From Spirogloea muscicola (Eukaryota; Streptophyta; Zygnematophyceae; Spirogloeales; Spirogloeaceae): a DNA stretch of 64,000 nt. The translations under genes and the position numbers were made by a program. The notes beneath the pieces were generated by a model, which saw nothing but the letters and a program-made list of their open reading frames with translations, made no database searches and was not told the DNA's origin. The DNA lies in NCBI GenBank assembly GCA_009602725.1, contig WELB01000005.1, positions 944,900 through 1,008,899 on the forward strand, read 5' to 3'. Positions 11,685 through 23,480 of the stretch are shown here, piece after piece; position 1 is the stretch's first letter, and each line of letters starts with the position of its first letter.

Positions 11685-14600
11685 GCGCGCCGCGCCGCGC
11701 CGGCGCGCCGCCGCTGCCGCTCGCCCTTCCAGTCCCGCTGCTCCTCCTGGCCGCGGCGCTCGCCTGGCCAGCTGCCGGCCAGGTCCCCAGCTGTGAGTGC
11801 CTCCGCACGCTGCATTGCCCGCCTGCAACTCGGCTCCCTGTTAAGGCCAGCGGCGCTCGCCTGCTTCGTGCCTGCTGATGAGGCCCGTACCCTCCATGTA
11901 AAGCTACGTGACGAACTAGAGGTAAAGCCACTGCGATAGCGCGTAGTGTAGTGCAGCCTCCGACTGCAGCGCCCGGCCCTTCGCCAAGCCCTTCTCCCCA
12001 GCACAGTCCTTTCATGGTCAGACTGTGACGGTCTTGAGCTCGGCAGCACGGCCCCCTCTCTCGCGGACGCCTTGGTGCCAGCAGGAGGCAATGCAGTCTA
12101 AGATCTCCGGGGCTCAGCCCGATAAGTGCGCATGTAAAGCATGCTTCCGCTTCGTGCTAGCCCGTCACCGCTCTCGTCGCTCTCAAACAGCAGCATCGTA
12201 ATGAGACAGGCCTGGGCCGGTTGGGAGCAACCGAGATTTGTCCTGGCAGGGCTTGTCGGCGGCACTGCTGAGCCACGAGATAGTCCGCCGTCAATTCGGT
12301 ACTGTGACCGGAATCACATGTTCCAGGCTTGACCTCTGTCACCTGCTACTGTGCATCACATTGCAGTTCCACTGCTGATCGACTGCGGGAGCAATGTCAC
12401 CACGACAGACGCCGACAATGTCACGTGGCAGCCCGACCAGTATTACAATGGAGGCAAACCATACAGGATAGCACAGGTCCGTCTGATTGAGTGTGTGCAA
12501 CTTTCATGGAGCTGCAGTCAAGCTCAAAGACTGTGTTCACCTTGCGGGCACATCAGTGTAGACCAAGTCTGTATTGCTCCGAAACATGCAATGGAGGATT
12601 CCAGCCGCATATTGTACGCCTAATCCAGGGCTGTCCTCTGGCAGGCTTGCATTGTGCGGCAATGAGCACAGGTCTCTGTTGGTAGTAACAGCTAACGTTC
12701 ATGAGTTTCGATGCCAGTCTAATGCAGCTGGATTAGCAGTGCCCGATCAAACGGTCCGAGCTTGGGTGGGAGGCGACAGCTGCTATGCCATCCCTGTGAC
12801 TCCTGGACTCTACCTTTTCCGCATCAGGTCGGTCATCTTTTTTGGAGCATCACATGGGAGGAGTCGAAGGTATTAGAGCAGTGTGCATCAGTTGTCTTGC
12901 AATTGGAGCAACAACAAGCTCTCATGTGGTCATTTGCTGTTCCATTGTCAGTCAGGAATGCTTGTATCTTGGTTTAGAATGCCTACGATGCATACACATG
13001 CAAGTTGGCACTATTCGATCATCACCATTGCAATTCTGCACTAGCAACAGCAATGATTAGCTTATTTCGGCTTGCCTGCACATTACCCACATTACTGCAA
13101 TGCATACTTGAGTGAACTTCTTCCTGACTCCTGAGAACCACTGGTTGACAGCCTCGCCTACAACGACTATGATGGCCAGGCGCAAGCAAACAGCCAGACA
13201 AACAGTGGTCGGTACCTTATAGTTTCCATCAATGGCATTCTAGTTGATCGCCTCCTCATAGACAACACTGTGAGCACAGGGCCTCCTTATTTTGGAGAGT
13301 ACACAACCAATATATTTCAAGACATAGCACGACTGTGTATTCAACCACTTTCTGGAAATGCCTTTCTCAACAGCCTACAGGTGTTCAAGCAGGTGCATTC
13401 CCCTCTACGCGCTCAGGTGCACTCTGTCAGGGATTGCCCAAAATCGGTGCTAGTGAGCAGAAATATGGTGCCCAGCACGTACGAGCGTACTATTCAAGGT
13501 GGCAAGATGACAACCTCTGGCACCTTTGATTAAGCTCGGCGCATGTACATCAGAAAAGAGTTGATTTGTTGCAATTACCTTCTGAGCAGGAAACTGGTGC
13601 CTACAATCTCACAATATCAGATGTCAATAGTCCCAACGTTACACTGGAAGAAGACTTTGCGATTAATTGTGGAGGGCCAGACATACCGGCAGCCAGTGAT
13701 CCGTTACGACGGGAATATTGGGAGGCAGATGCGGGTGCTGGAACATTGAACACAACCCAAAATATTACCTTTCTTCCAATACTGGAGCTATATCAATTGC
13801 CTGTGCTTCTGTTCCAGGTAAAGGTTTCATGGATCATACTTGACTTCACATATTATACATATTTCTAATACATGTGTCAGACATACAATCTGAATGATGA
13901 GCTCTTCATGCTCAACTTCGCCTTGGCCAACTTTCCCCGGTATTGCTCTCCTCTTGAGCAATGGCTGTAATCCTCTCCTTCGCAGACAGCACAACAGCTT
14001 GGAGCAAATTACAGCGGCTTCGATGCTTACGCAACAAATGTCAGTGTTATCAGCAGTGACTATCTGGACAAAGATGGCATACCTGAGGGAAGATTCACAA
14101 TCGCTCTTTACTTCGCTGAGATTGACAGTAAAGTCAACATTGGAGAGCGGATTTTCGACATTCTGGTCAATGACAAATTGTATGTCCCAAGATGGGATAC
14201 GGTGCAGAATACCGGAGGAGCATATATGGCAACATCCTATCTCATACAAGATGTACCAAGTGCTGATGTATGTCTCGCACCAGTCAGTCCCATTTTGACT
14301 TGCATGTCCTATACAAGGCCCTGCAGTGCATGGCAAGCTGTTACTTGATTATCTGCCTGCCAGGATCAGGCTCGAGCAACAAACCTGCATCAACATTTGA
14401 GCAGAATTATGCCTCTGTTATTATAGTTAGGGATTGCAAGAGGGCCTCAGCACTTCATCAAGTACCACTCAGTGGCTTACCGACTCACGCTGGTAGAGCA
14501 TGACGGGGCTCTTTGATGCAGGTTGGAGATCCCCAGGGTTATAGGGGCTTCGATATTGCCTTTCTGTCGACAAATGACAGCATATATCCCCCATCCATCA

Positions 14601-17600
14601 ACGGATTTGAGATCTTTGAGGCAATACCGCATGTCACCAATCTTCCAATATGTGAGTCCTCAAATAGATGGAAAAACGTATGAGGGACGTAACAGAAGCA
14701 GGTGTACAGACACAGTTGTTGACGTCCTAGAGATGTAAGGGACATGAAGCAGTTGAGTGTTGAGTATTCTCAGCACGACACCCTGTGGAGCTCCTGTGAA
14801 GGTCCAGAGGCAGTCCTCATTCTTGTACTCCCCTCCTTGTACCTGCTAGGATCTGCCATATGTCCAATTGGTCTTGTGGCACCTAGACATTGCCTCAGTG
14901 GATAAAAGGATGACAAGGCTCAGCTGCCAGCTGGTGGATTGTCAATGATAGGGCTCCTTACTAAAAAGACAGTGCATGTATCTCGACCGACTATGATGCA
15001 ACTAAGCACGGCTCGTCTTTTTGATTGACAGCAACAGCAAATACAACCCGTATCGACTGTGGGGGAAGCTTCGACTTCTATGACATCTATAACAACTACT
15101 GGTACTCTGACAGATACTTCTCGTCAGGGGACGCTGCTAGTGTTGCCTCACCCCAAGATCTGTCGGAGATATTCCCCAACACAGTTCGATCATTCCCTGA
15201 AGGTACATATGTTGCTGTAAAGCCAACATTGACAGCATTGAGTTACAATAGCAGTCAATTGGTGGCGGTGGGCCACTAGGTTGCTGACAGCTCTGAGAAG
15301 TTTCACGTGTTGGAGAAGGCTGCAAGAAAGGTTGGCAAATGAGGAAGCTCGCAGGCTTCCTGCTCAAGGATAACTGAGGGATGCCAGGAAATGCTTGCCC
15401 ACCTTGCTGCATGGCAGTCATGGGCAGGCATTGCCGCTGATAGTATCTGGTCTGACCAGGCGCAAGTTGACAGGTGCCACCAATTGTTATGAAGTCCCAC
15501 CACCCCTGCCCGGGAGGTACCTTATCCGCTTGACCTTCGCGTACGGAAACTTTGACGGCTTGAATAATCCGCCCAACTCGACAATTACATACCGAGCTAC
15601 CAGCGTCGTCTCTGCTGTTGGCACAGCTGCTGAAGGCCTGACAATTGTGGATTTTTATGCGAATGTGGAGGGGACTGCAGAGATCTGCTTGGTGTCAATA
15701 AAAGGCAATGGCTCCCCTTTTCTGACATCCCTAGAATTACTACAGGTGAACTGTCCATCAGCTACATCTCTTTGTTAACCCATGTACATTCACACCTTCC
15801 ACATCTATTGCCAGCTGAGGATCTCATTCAGTTGTGCAGTACAGTCACTATTTGTGGTGCCACAGTTGCATGTGAGGCAGGTCTTGGCATCAACAGTTCA
15901 TTGCGTCATGTATGGAGTGCGAAGTGCAAAGTCAATCTGCTTGGCATACTCACTGTGCTGCTTGAGGCAGGTCAACTCCTCTGCCTATCGAGGTCAAGAC
16001 CTTCCCGATGCCGTGCTGGCAACAGTGATCCGTGTCAACTGCGGGAACGACACCTTTGGCGATTGGGTCATAAACTACGTTGAGCCTGGTTACAGACAGT
16101 GGTTTGCCGATGCAACGGTCTCTTTTGAGCCTCCCAGTGCTCCTAAGCTCCTCACTGACAACACCAACTTCACAAATTGGTGGCAGCCTCCGGAAGTCTG
16201 GCCACTTCACCACTACAGATCGGCTCGTCTCTCCGCTAACACAACGAGCAGTTTGATGTACAGTTTCACCGTTTCTGCAAATGCCACTTATCAGATATAC
16301 CTCCACTTTGCCGAGATTGAGGTCATAATGCCTCCCCTTCCTTCCAGACACAATCTGCAGAAAGTATGCTTAAATTCGGACTGACTCTGTGCTCTGGAGA
16401 AATCAGACCAGTCTGTCACTTGCGAATATTTGCCGACAATGATATAAGCATGGGAATACTGCATTCTGCAGACAAATGTCACAATTGGAGGTCGAGTGTT
16501 CAATGTCCTCATCAATGGTGTGAAGCAATACTCAAAGATGGACATTTTATCTGCTGCGGGAGGTCCCTTTGTTGCCCATGCTGTCACCTTCAACATCTCG
16601 CTTAGTAGCAACGAGACAGCTCTTGTATTGGAGTTTCAGCCGATAGCTGGGCAAGCTATGGTTAGCGGCATTGAGATATACCAGATTCGGCCTCTCGCTT
16701 CAGAGACTGCTGCCAGTGAAAGTAAGTATGCAAACATCACCTGGTGTTGAGGTGTCCTATTGTTCTTGTGTCCAATTTGTTTCAATTGTACTGTGCACTT
16801 TATGTTATAGCCTGGGATTTCTCAGCTCAGACTAGACATTTGTTTTGCCAGTTTGAATCATCCTTAGCAAGGCCATGCACCTACAGGCAGTGCCACTTGT
16901 GAAGTCCAACTGTCTGCTCACAAGGCCGCGTGCATGTGTCCAAGAGCAGAGGCAGCAATGCAAGCCATTGCAACTGCATTGGAGGCACCAAGTGTGCTGG
17001 GTTGGCAAGGGGATCCCTGCCTTCTGGATGGCATAAGTCGCGAGTGGCCAGGATTGAGTTGTGGGCAGGCAAATTCTTCCGCCACCATTGTTTACATGTG
17101 AGCAGTGGAGCCTCGGCAGATTTGAGCTGTACAGCTGTACTTGACATAAGCAGCAAGTAGCGCATGCTTGAAGCCGTCAATTGTAGAGCAGAGCACCAAT
17201 ACTTTGCAAGGCAGCAAACTTTGAGGCAGCAATCTGCGAAGTCTGAGAAGTTCCTGTTCAAGAATGTTTGCAGGAATACGACCGGCTTGCAAGACAACAA
17301 CAATGCAAGCATACAATTGCACGGCGATTTGTCCACAGCGTTTGGCAGCCTGAGCAACCTTCAGGACCTGTAAGTAGTCATAGCAGCAATGCATGGCAGT
17401 AATATAAGGAAAGAATAGCCAGTGGGATTGCCGTAGTCCTGGTTTTAACCCCTGACATTTTTGGGAATGTTCAGCTTCTGGTTGTCATTGACATGCACTG
17501 TAATTGCTTGATTTGGCGCATCTGGCGCAGGGATCTACATGGTAATGATTTGCAGGGGTCTATTCCTTCAGAGCTTGTTGGCCTGCCTATCCTTCGATAT

Positions 17601-18869
17601 GTGTAAGTTCTTGAAGTGGGTCCCGTCACGCCTCCGAGAGTCTTAGATCAGTGCGTGGATCTCATGCAGTCTTGCAGGCTGATCCTGGTCACCCTGCCTG
17701 ACTGCTCACATTCCACGTGGATTGACCGAGCAGAGACCTTTCCAACAATAATTTGACTGGGACAATCCCTGCTGGATTTGGCAGTGCATCACATCTTCAA
17801 TATCTGTGAGTTGCTGCTCCTGCCATGAGCCTTCTGGTACTCTGATTGAGAGCTCCTCAAGGAAGGCAGTGCTACTTGGGCCCCTGCGTAATGTTCAATT
17901 CATGTTTGCCATGCTTTTGCATGCTCGGACTGTAAGAGTACTATTCGTTATCCCTTATTTCGTATGCAGATCACTAGCTAGCAACGAGCTGTCAGGGCAG
18001 GTCCCTTCTGACTTGGCTTCCCCACCATCGGGGCTCATTCTCAAGTATGTGAAGCACAAATTGTGCAATGAGTGTGAATTGAGTCAGATGCGCTGGAGTG
18101 CTTAGCCTGATGTGGAAGTGACTGAATAAGGTGCAGGGGATGATTAAGAAGATGCATCCGGTACATTTACCGTCTTCTTATTCCTCTCTGATCACAGCCT
18201 GTCCGATAACCCGGGGCTGTGCGGTGGAGTCGGGCTGACCAACTGCCAAGGCAGCCCCCCCGCTCTTCCAGTCGCGCCCTCGGGTCCAAGTGCACCACCC
18301 CCCCCTCCCCCACAGAAGAAGAAGAAATCAAGTGATGTCGGGGCAATTCTAGGAGGCGTTTTGGGAGGCCTGGGGGCGTTGCTACTGCTGCTGCTGCTGG
18401 TGCTCCTTTGCTGCTGCTGTCGGCGACGTGGGTCACAGGCGCCGCAGGGCCAGCTCACGAAGAAATTATCAGGTACATTCTAGGCGCCTGATAGAGGCTG
18501 CAATTGCAGTTTTGACTTGAAATCCTCTGTGGCTAATGAGCAGCGGCATAGCACGTGGTTTTGCATACTTGCTTATGCCTGCTTCAAGTCTTCATGCCTG
18601 GCATGATGTCAATCTGACCACTGTAGAACGCCTTGCACGTTGTGTACTCGGCAGCTTGCTGTTGTGGCCATCCCAAATTGCTCACCTTATCTGTGAGTTA
18701 CAACACAGGGGTGTCACTTGTCTCGCTCTCTATGACACCTTCTCATCCTATTCCCGCAGCGCGACTGGGCTCAACTAAGTATCAGAGGAACCAAGAGCTA
18801 GGCCAGGAGCCGGGGCCAACTGGTGACTACCATGTTGAGCTCGCAGGAACACCTGCAACTGCAGTGTGA
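11685..18869 (+). CDS. Malectin-like/LRR single-pass receptor protein without a kinase domain (5' end in gap)
   Basis: A leucine-rich signal peptide (PLPLALPVPLLLLAAALAWP, exon ending at 11792) precedes many small exons. Malectin-like segments follow: LLIDCGSNVTTTDADNVTW, VGGDSCYAIPVTPGLYLFRI, LIVSINGILVDRLLID, INCGGPDIPAASDP, FTIALYFAEIDSKVNIGERI with FDILVN, and PPSINGFEIFEAIP. A second set is TRIDCGGSFDFYDIY, GRYLIRLTFAYGNFDG, VIRVNCGNDTFGDWVINY, YQIYLHFAEIE and GRVFNVLINGV. Then come about four LRRs, each on its own exon of roughly 72 nt split in phase 2 (DLHGNDLQGSIPSELVGLP; DLSNNNLTGTIPAGFG; SLASNELSGQVPSDL; NLSDNPGLCGG). A poly-Pro linker, a transmembrane helix (GALLLLLLLVLL) with CCCCRRR, and a short tail ending PATAV-stop at 18869 complete it. 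The ectodomain matches plant malectin-LRR receptor kinases; the kinase is absent. It probably senses or binds cell-wall glycans or peptides at the plasma membrane. The N-terminal Met was not seen. Confidence 0.83.
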
Positions 18870-19435
18870 AGCCATTGCATATGGAGCCTTCAGATTCTTG
18901 CCTCCAACTTGTTGATGTACATGTACTCAGCTATTGGCTGCTTCTTTTTAGCAACACGAGATAAAGGCTGCTCAATCCAAGCAGTCATGTAGTCTGCACC
19001 GTCAAGGCCTTTGACAAGCGCTTAGACTTGCAGAATTCCTCTTTGTAGCTACTTTTGTCTGATAATTTAGCGACCCTCCACTTTCGGCGGATTGTTCCTG
19101 AGGGCATCCCCATCTGCTCCCACAGTAGTGACCAAGAGCCTCTTGCTGCAAACTGCACTGCTGCAAAAAATTGAAAGTTGTGATGGCCAACAGACTTAGG
19201 AGAAGATTGTGTCTATACTGGACATTCCCATCTTCCCCAGCTCAGTGCCCTGGTTGCCACAAGGTGCCTTTGTATGGTTGGAAATAATGTTTATTACAAA
19301 ACCGTCGAGTGAGCATTCCAGGTGCTTTTTCAGAACATAATCAACAAGTCATGGACGAGGATGACAAGGATAAAGCGTCTCCTGCAATGGTTTGTGAGCT
19401 TTTGGCGGGTGAGGCAGCATAGAGCCATGAGCAGT
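18870..19435. other. Convergent 3' ends; no gene seen
   Basis: Between the stop of the receptor (+) and the stop of the carrier (-) there is only unassigned sequence, presumably both 3' UTRs. Confidence 0.5.
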
Positions 19436-20553
19436 CTAAGCCTGTGTGAGCCGCTTCATGAGCTGATCAAAGGTGGTGAACATGATCATGCCGGATGGCC
19501 CCACCCACAGCATGCGCGACGTCATGCCCGTTGTGAAGCCCCGCAAGCCCTCCTGCTGCCAAATGGAGCGTGCACAGTGCCAGGCGCCCGTGTACTGGGT
19601 GCCGCCACCGCCGCTGGTGTTGCTTTTGCCCTGAACCTGCAGTCGTGTCTTCACCACGTCCTGCACACGTGCCGCTCGCCCATGTCAGTGGCAGAGGCAC
19701 TTGTTCTGCAGGATGCGACCTACTCACACTCTTCTGTCCTTCATGTTTTGGCCTACGCCTAGCAATGGATTCATAGCCACAAAGAGGGTAACTCTACACA
19801 GGCACAATGGGTCAAGCCAAATTCACATTTGTTTCTTGAGTATCCCCATTGCTGATTGACAGAGCTGCAAGTGACAGACAACAATGGCAAGCCTCCCCGC
19901 TACCTTCTAGCAGGCTGGACTCGGGCAGGCAAATCACCATGGGGTTGGTAATGCCGGCAGCAAATGCGGCGCTGCTGAGGGAGCTTAGCAGCTCCCACTG
20001 TATTTTGAGGTCCTTCTTGGACTTCACACCTGTGTAGCGCACCGCAGCTTGCTTGGTGGCCTCCCACAGAGGCAGGTAGATGGCGTTGTACGGTCCCCAG
20101 ACCATCTGCGCCAGCATGAATCCGCGGTAGAGTGCGCCGACACCCTCATGCTGCAATATACACCTTGCCGCGTGCATGGACCCCTGCACTCAAGCACGCC
20201 ATGCTCGGTGCAAGCAGTCACTCTCAGAACGTGACTGGAGGGCACGGGCACCACAGCGATCCGAGAGAACCTCGGACGAATGCGAACGACACATTATGAA
20301 GCTATGCTCTGGCGTGAAGAGGCAGGGGAGGTTGATCACTAAGTACCCCATCGGCTGCAATAGCATGCAGCGCAAGCTGGGAGGCTGACGAGTCCAAACG
20401 TATTGAAGGGTGGGCTTACTGTGTACGCTCCCTCGCCACTTTGCTGGACCATCTGACGGGACCGAATGACCTCCAGCGGCACCATAACTGATGACTGCAC
20501 GAATGTGGCAAACACGCCCCCGCTGAAGTGCACCAGCGGGTTCTCAGTCCCAC
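19436..20553 (-). CDS. Mitochondrial carrier family protein, SLC25A44-like (repeats 2 and 3 only)
   Basis: Three minus-strand exons keep frame across GT-AG introns: 20553-20420, 20183-19938 and 19660-19436. They encode about 201 aa. Repeat 2 starts HFSGGVFATFVQSSVMVPLE with the carrier signature (P-L-E-V-I-R, variant of PxDxxK/R), then GVGALYRGFMLAQMVWGPYN. Repeat 3 has ITNPMDVVKTRLQVQG and EGLRGFTTGMTSRMLWVGPS, ending MKRLTQA-stop. The order and wording match repeats 2-3 of the SLC25A44 branch (branched-chain amino-acid carriers in animals; related plant proteins are less defined). The first visible exon enters in phase 1, so at least one upstream exon is expected. However, the 750 bp up to the divergent MTP gene hold a (GA)n-rich tract and no recognisable repeat 1. 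It is therefore incomplete here: misassembled, spliced over a long distance or truncated. Confidence 0.8.
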
Positions 20554-20589
20554 CTGTGCTCGGTGCGAGAAGGGAGGTTAGGGAAAGGG

Positions 20590-20815
20590 GACGGGTTGCG
20601 AGATTGAGCGAGAGAGAGCACAAGAGAGAGAGAGAGAGAGGGGAGAGAGGGGGAGAGAGCGAGAGGGAGAGAGGGGGAGAGGGAGAGGGAGAGAGGGAGA
20701 GAGGCGGGCGAGAGGAGACAGACAAGAGCGACGCGAGAGAGGGAGATCGCGAGAGAGAGAGAGGGACGCAAGAGCGCGGGAGAGAAGGCGAGAGAGGAGG
20801 GGAGGGAGAGCCGCA
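20590..20815. repeat. GA-rich simple-sequence tract
   Basis: About 220 bp of purine-only GAGAGA/GGGAGA sequence with few interruptions, lying in the presumed upstream intron or promoter region of the carrier. The long Ser/Leu/Pro and Arg/Glu ORFs across it are low-complexity artefacts. Confidence 0.9.
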
Positions 20816-21320
20816 TGTGTGTGCGAGCCGGGAGAGGGGACGGCTGGCCGCAGGCCAAGGACGGCGAGGACGCGGGTCTCTGGCAACAGCAAGCGGGGCG
20901 AGGCGTGCACAGGCGGCGCCGGTGGCGGCGGCAGCGGCAGCGGCAGCGAGTAGAGGTAGAGCCGAGGGCGACCGGCAGCCTGCAAGGAGGAAGGAGGAGA
21001 GCCCACCTGGAGGCGAGCACCGTGAGACTGCGCTGCAGTCAGCTGCGCAGAGAGGAGGCGGTTCTCGGAGGTGCTCACTTCAGAGCAGGAGGAGTAGAGC
21101 GGACGCAAAGGCAGGTGGTGCTAGCAACGCCACCGACGGCTGCTCGAGAGGCGGCCGCTTGGGTTCTCAAACGACGGCCAGCTGAAGGTTTTGGGGTTTG
21201 AACCCTTGCAGCGCAGACGCGGCGGTAGCTCAGGCCGCAGCTTTTGACTTGGAGGGCGGGCCAAACTTCGGAGAAATTTTGGAGGACGCGGGTGTCAGTG
21301 GCAGCGTCTGCTGCACCAAG

Positions 21321-21932
21321 ATGCAATCCATCATCAAGCCGCTGCTGGGCGGCGGCGGCGGCGGCGGCGATGGCCGCGACCACCCGACTGTGATCGCGGT
21401 CGCTCCACAAAGGCCAGGTCCACAGCGTCCACTTCCTCGCCTTCCACCAGATCTCCCTCCGATTTTTCCCACACTGGTCCCTCCCTCTTGTCACTGGGCC
21501 TAGTACCTTACCAATGCAGATGCCATAACACCGTATCTAATGCGAGGTTTACTATAGAGGCGCTTCAAAGGGCTGACCAGAAAGATAATTGGTGGCCACC
21601 TCCTTAACCGCGTGCTGCAGACCTCGACTGCAGCAGCGGCTGCGGGCTGGCCGACGGCAAGGGCATCAGCGGCGATGCGGCGGAGCGCGACGACGTGCGG
21701 CGCAAGCTCACCATGGCGATCGCCCTCTGCCTCGTCTTCATGGTCGTCGAGATCGTGGGAGGTGCCGCGACTCCGCCACCCCCTCTCCCTCTCAGTCTTC
21801 TCTCTCTCCTCCTACCGAGCCTGGCCCTCAATCCTCCTCATGCCCTCCTCCTCCCTCCTGAATTCCCTTGGGCGGTGGCGCGCAGGCCTTCTGTCCAACA
21901 GCCTGTCCATCCTCACCGACGCAGCGCACCTC
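21321..21932 (+). CDS. CDF-family zinc transporter (metal tolerance protein), 5' portion only
   Basis: The start is the ATG at 21321: MQSIIKPLLGGGG... then DHPTVIAVAP. After an intron whose ends I could not fix, an exon ending at 21761 reads CGLADGKGISGDAAERDDVR then RKLTMAIALCLVFMVVEIVG (TM1). It splices (phase 1) to 21885: GLLSNSLSILTDAAHL (TM2, containing the DxxH part of the zinc site). This is the hallmark N-terminus of vacuolar Zn/H+ antiporters of the MTP1/ZnT type. The frame hits a single N at 21933. Beyond it the expected LSD continuation, TM3-6, the His-rich loop and the C-terminal domain are all absent within the next 1.5 kb. I infer that the N marks an assembly break. Confidence 0.75.
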
Positions 21933-21933
21933 N
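21933..21933. other. Single-N junction inside the MTP gene
   Basis: One ambiguous base follows the CAC-CT of the TM2 codons and is succeeded at once by a CCG-repeat tract. Loss of homology exactly here suggests a collapsed gap or misjoin. Confidence 0.7.
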
Positions 21934-21984
21934 CGCTGCCGCCGCCGCCGCCGCCGTTGCCGCCGGCGGGATACGGGAGCGGAG

Positions 21985-22180
21985 GCGGTGACACGTGGCA
22001 ACGGCCCGACTGCGGCCCAGCGCAGGGGCCTGCCTCGAGGGCGCCGGCGGGAAGAGGGGGACACGTGGCGGGCGATTGGGGGCCGGTCCTTGCCAGGCGG
22101 GGTTCCCGCCAAGTCGGCGAGCCACCTGGCGCGGACCGGGACGGCCATTGGTCGCCGGGACCATGTGGTTCACGTGGGTG
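21985..22180. promoter_or_regulatory. GC-rich segment with three CACGTG G-boxes and CCAAT-like boxes
   Basis: CACGTG cores lie at 21992-21997, 22062-22067 and 22171-22176; the first two sit in ACACGTGGC, the classic ABRE/G-box form. GCGATTGG and GCCATTGG (inverted CCAAT boxes) lie between. It looks like a plant-type promoter, but no gene I recognise starts downstream on either strand. It may have been separated from its gene by the 21933 junction. Confidence 0.4.
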
Positions 22181-22234
22181 ACAACTCGGGCCCGCCGCTC
22201 TGTGGAAACCCAACAGCCAAACACCGCGAGAGAG

Positions 22235-22560
22235 AATTGCAAGCGCGGCTAGATTGACTGGTGGCTGGGAGAGGCCAGCCCAAAGGAATGGACAAGGTCT
22301 CAAGGAGCCGGAGTGCTAAGGACTGAGACAGCAGCAAGCGGACTCTCAGTAACCTCTAGTCAGTAGATGCAAGTCTGATCAGCTAGCAGGCGGAAAGACG
22401 TCGCCCTGACGGAAGCCGGAGGCCGCCGCCAAAGCGCGGCCTGCGCGCAAGTGGACCGCGAAGGCAAGGGACCGCTGCAAAGAGATGGCCAAGAGAGAGA
22501 CTCTTCCAGTAGAGGGCGATGGCTGTGAGTGGCCAGCCCAGAATGAAGAGTGAATCAAAA
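22235..22560 (-). repeat. Retroelement tail plus short coding 3' end
   Basis: 22238-22325 repeats the 10868-10950 unit almost exactly. At 22379-22520 the minus strand encodes SLQRSLAFAVHLRAGRALA followed by ASGFRQGD, the conserved C-terminal tail of the element. At 22500-22545 a further GGCGATGGCTGTGAG...GCCAGCCC hairpin piece follows, in the reversed tail orientation. Confidence 0.65.
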
Positions 22561-23480
22561 CTCGAAGGGGCCATGAAAGAGCTAGAGCGCACAGCCACGA
22601 GCACGACTCGCCCAGCACAGCTTCAGCTCGGGACCCCACACCTCCTCATGGCTCCCCCCCCTCTTCGACCGCCCAACCTGCCAGCCGGGCGCCTGCAATT
22701 CTCGCATGGAGCCGAGGGCGCTCTGCTCCAGGCATGCATTTCCGGTCCCCTTGCTCCGTGCCCTGGTGCAGCTGCCCTTCCCTCCCCTCCTTCAGCTGTA
22801 TTTATGATAAATACCGGTAGAGACATGCATGCAGCATAAGATGGCCTCTCTGTTGTCGAATGCTCGTCGCACGAAACATGGTTCACTATCCTTGCCTGAT
22901 CACTCAATCAATCTGAAAGTTTCAGGCTGCAGTTCTGCTGCCTCATGCGCCTGCCATGAGAGATACATTTTGGCAAGGAGGACCCCAAGAGCCTGACAAT
23001 GTGGAGTCAATTGGCATCGTATGACGACGCCATTTGAGATGCCTCAGCATCCCGCCTGTATGGCTTCCTTTTCAGAGACAATAAAAGCTGCTCAGACAAC
23101 CACCGCCATAGCCTTGGAGACCCGTCAAACGGAGTAAAGACAAGCTAACCCTACGCTAAAGTGCCAAGAAGGCAGCCACCCTATTTGCGACCTTTGCCCT
23201 TCCGTCTCCTCAAGAATTCAGGAACTACATTCTGCCAAGAATCTGCAGTTGACTCACTTTCTAGCCAGCCTCGGCCTCTCAGTGGTTCCTTGTCTAGGTC
23301 CTTAGACTGGGGCAACCCTTGAGTCACTCTTTGCACCAAATCGCTGCACAAGCAGATGCTGCAGTGTGAGTCTCTCGCTCATCACAACCTTGTGTGACAC
23401 CGCTTGAGAGCATGTGACTTTAACAGACTTTTAAACTGCATAATCGCTGCGACAAATCACATTGCACTATCGAGCATTTC
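22561..23480. other. Unassigned spacer
   Basis: No family is recognised in any frame, and no further hairpin tails are seen. It ends at the last FtsZ exon. The composition is less GC-rich than the flanking repeats. Confidence 0.4.

Noticed and set aside
20544-21185. Long Glu/Arg and Ser/Leu/Pro ORFs on both strands
   Set aside because: Produced by the GA simple-sequence tract; no family or codon signal.
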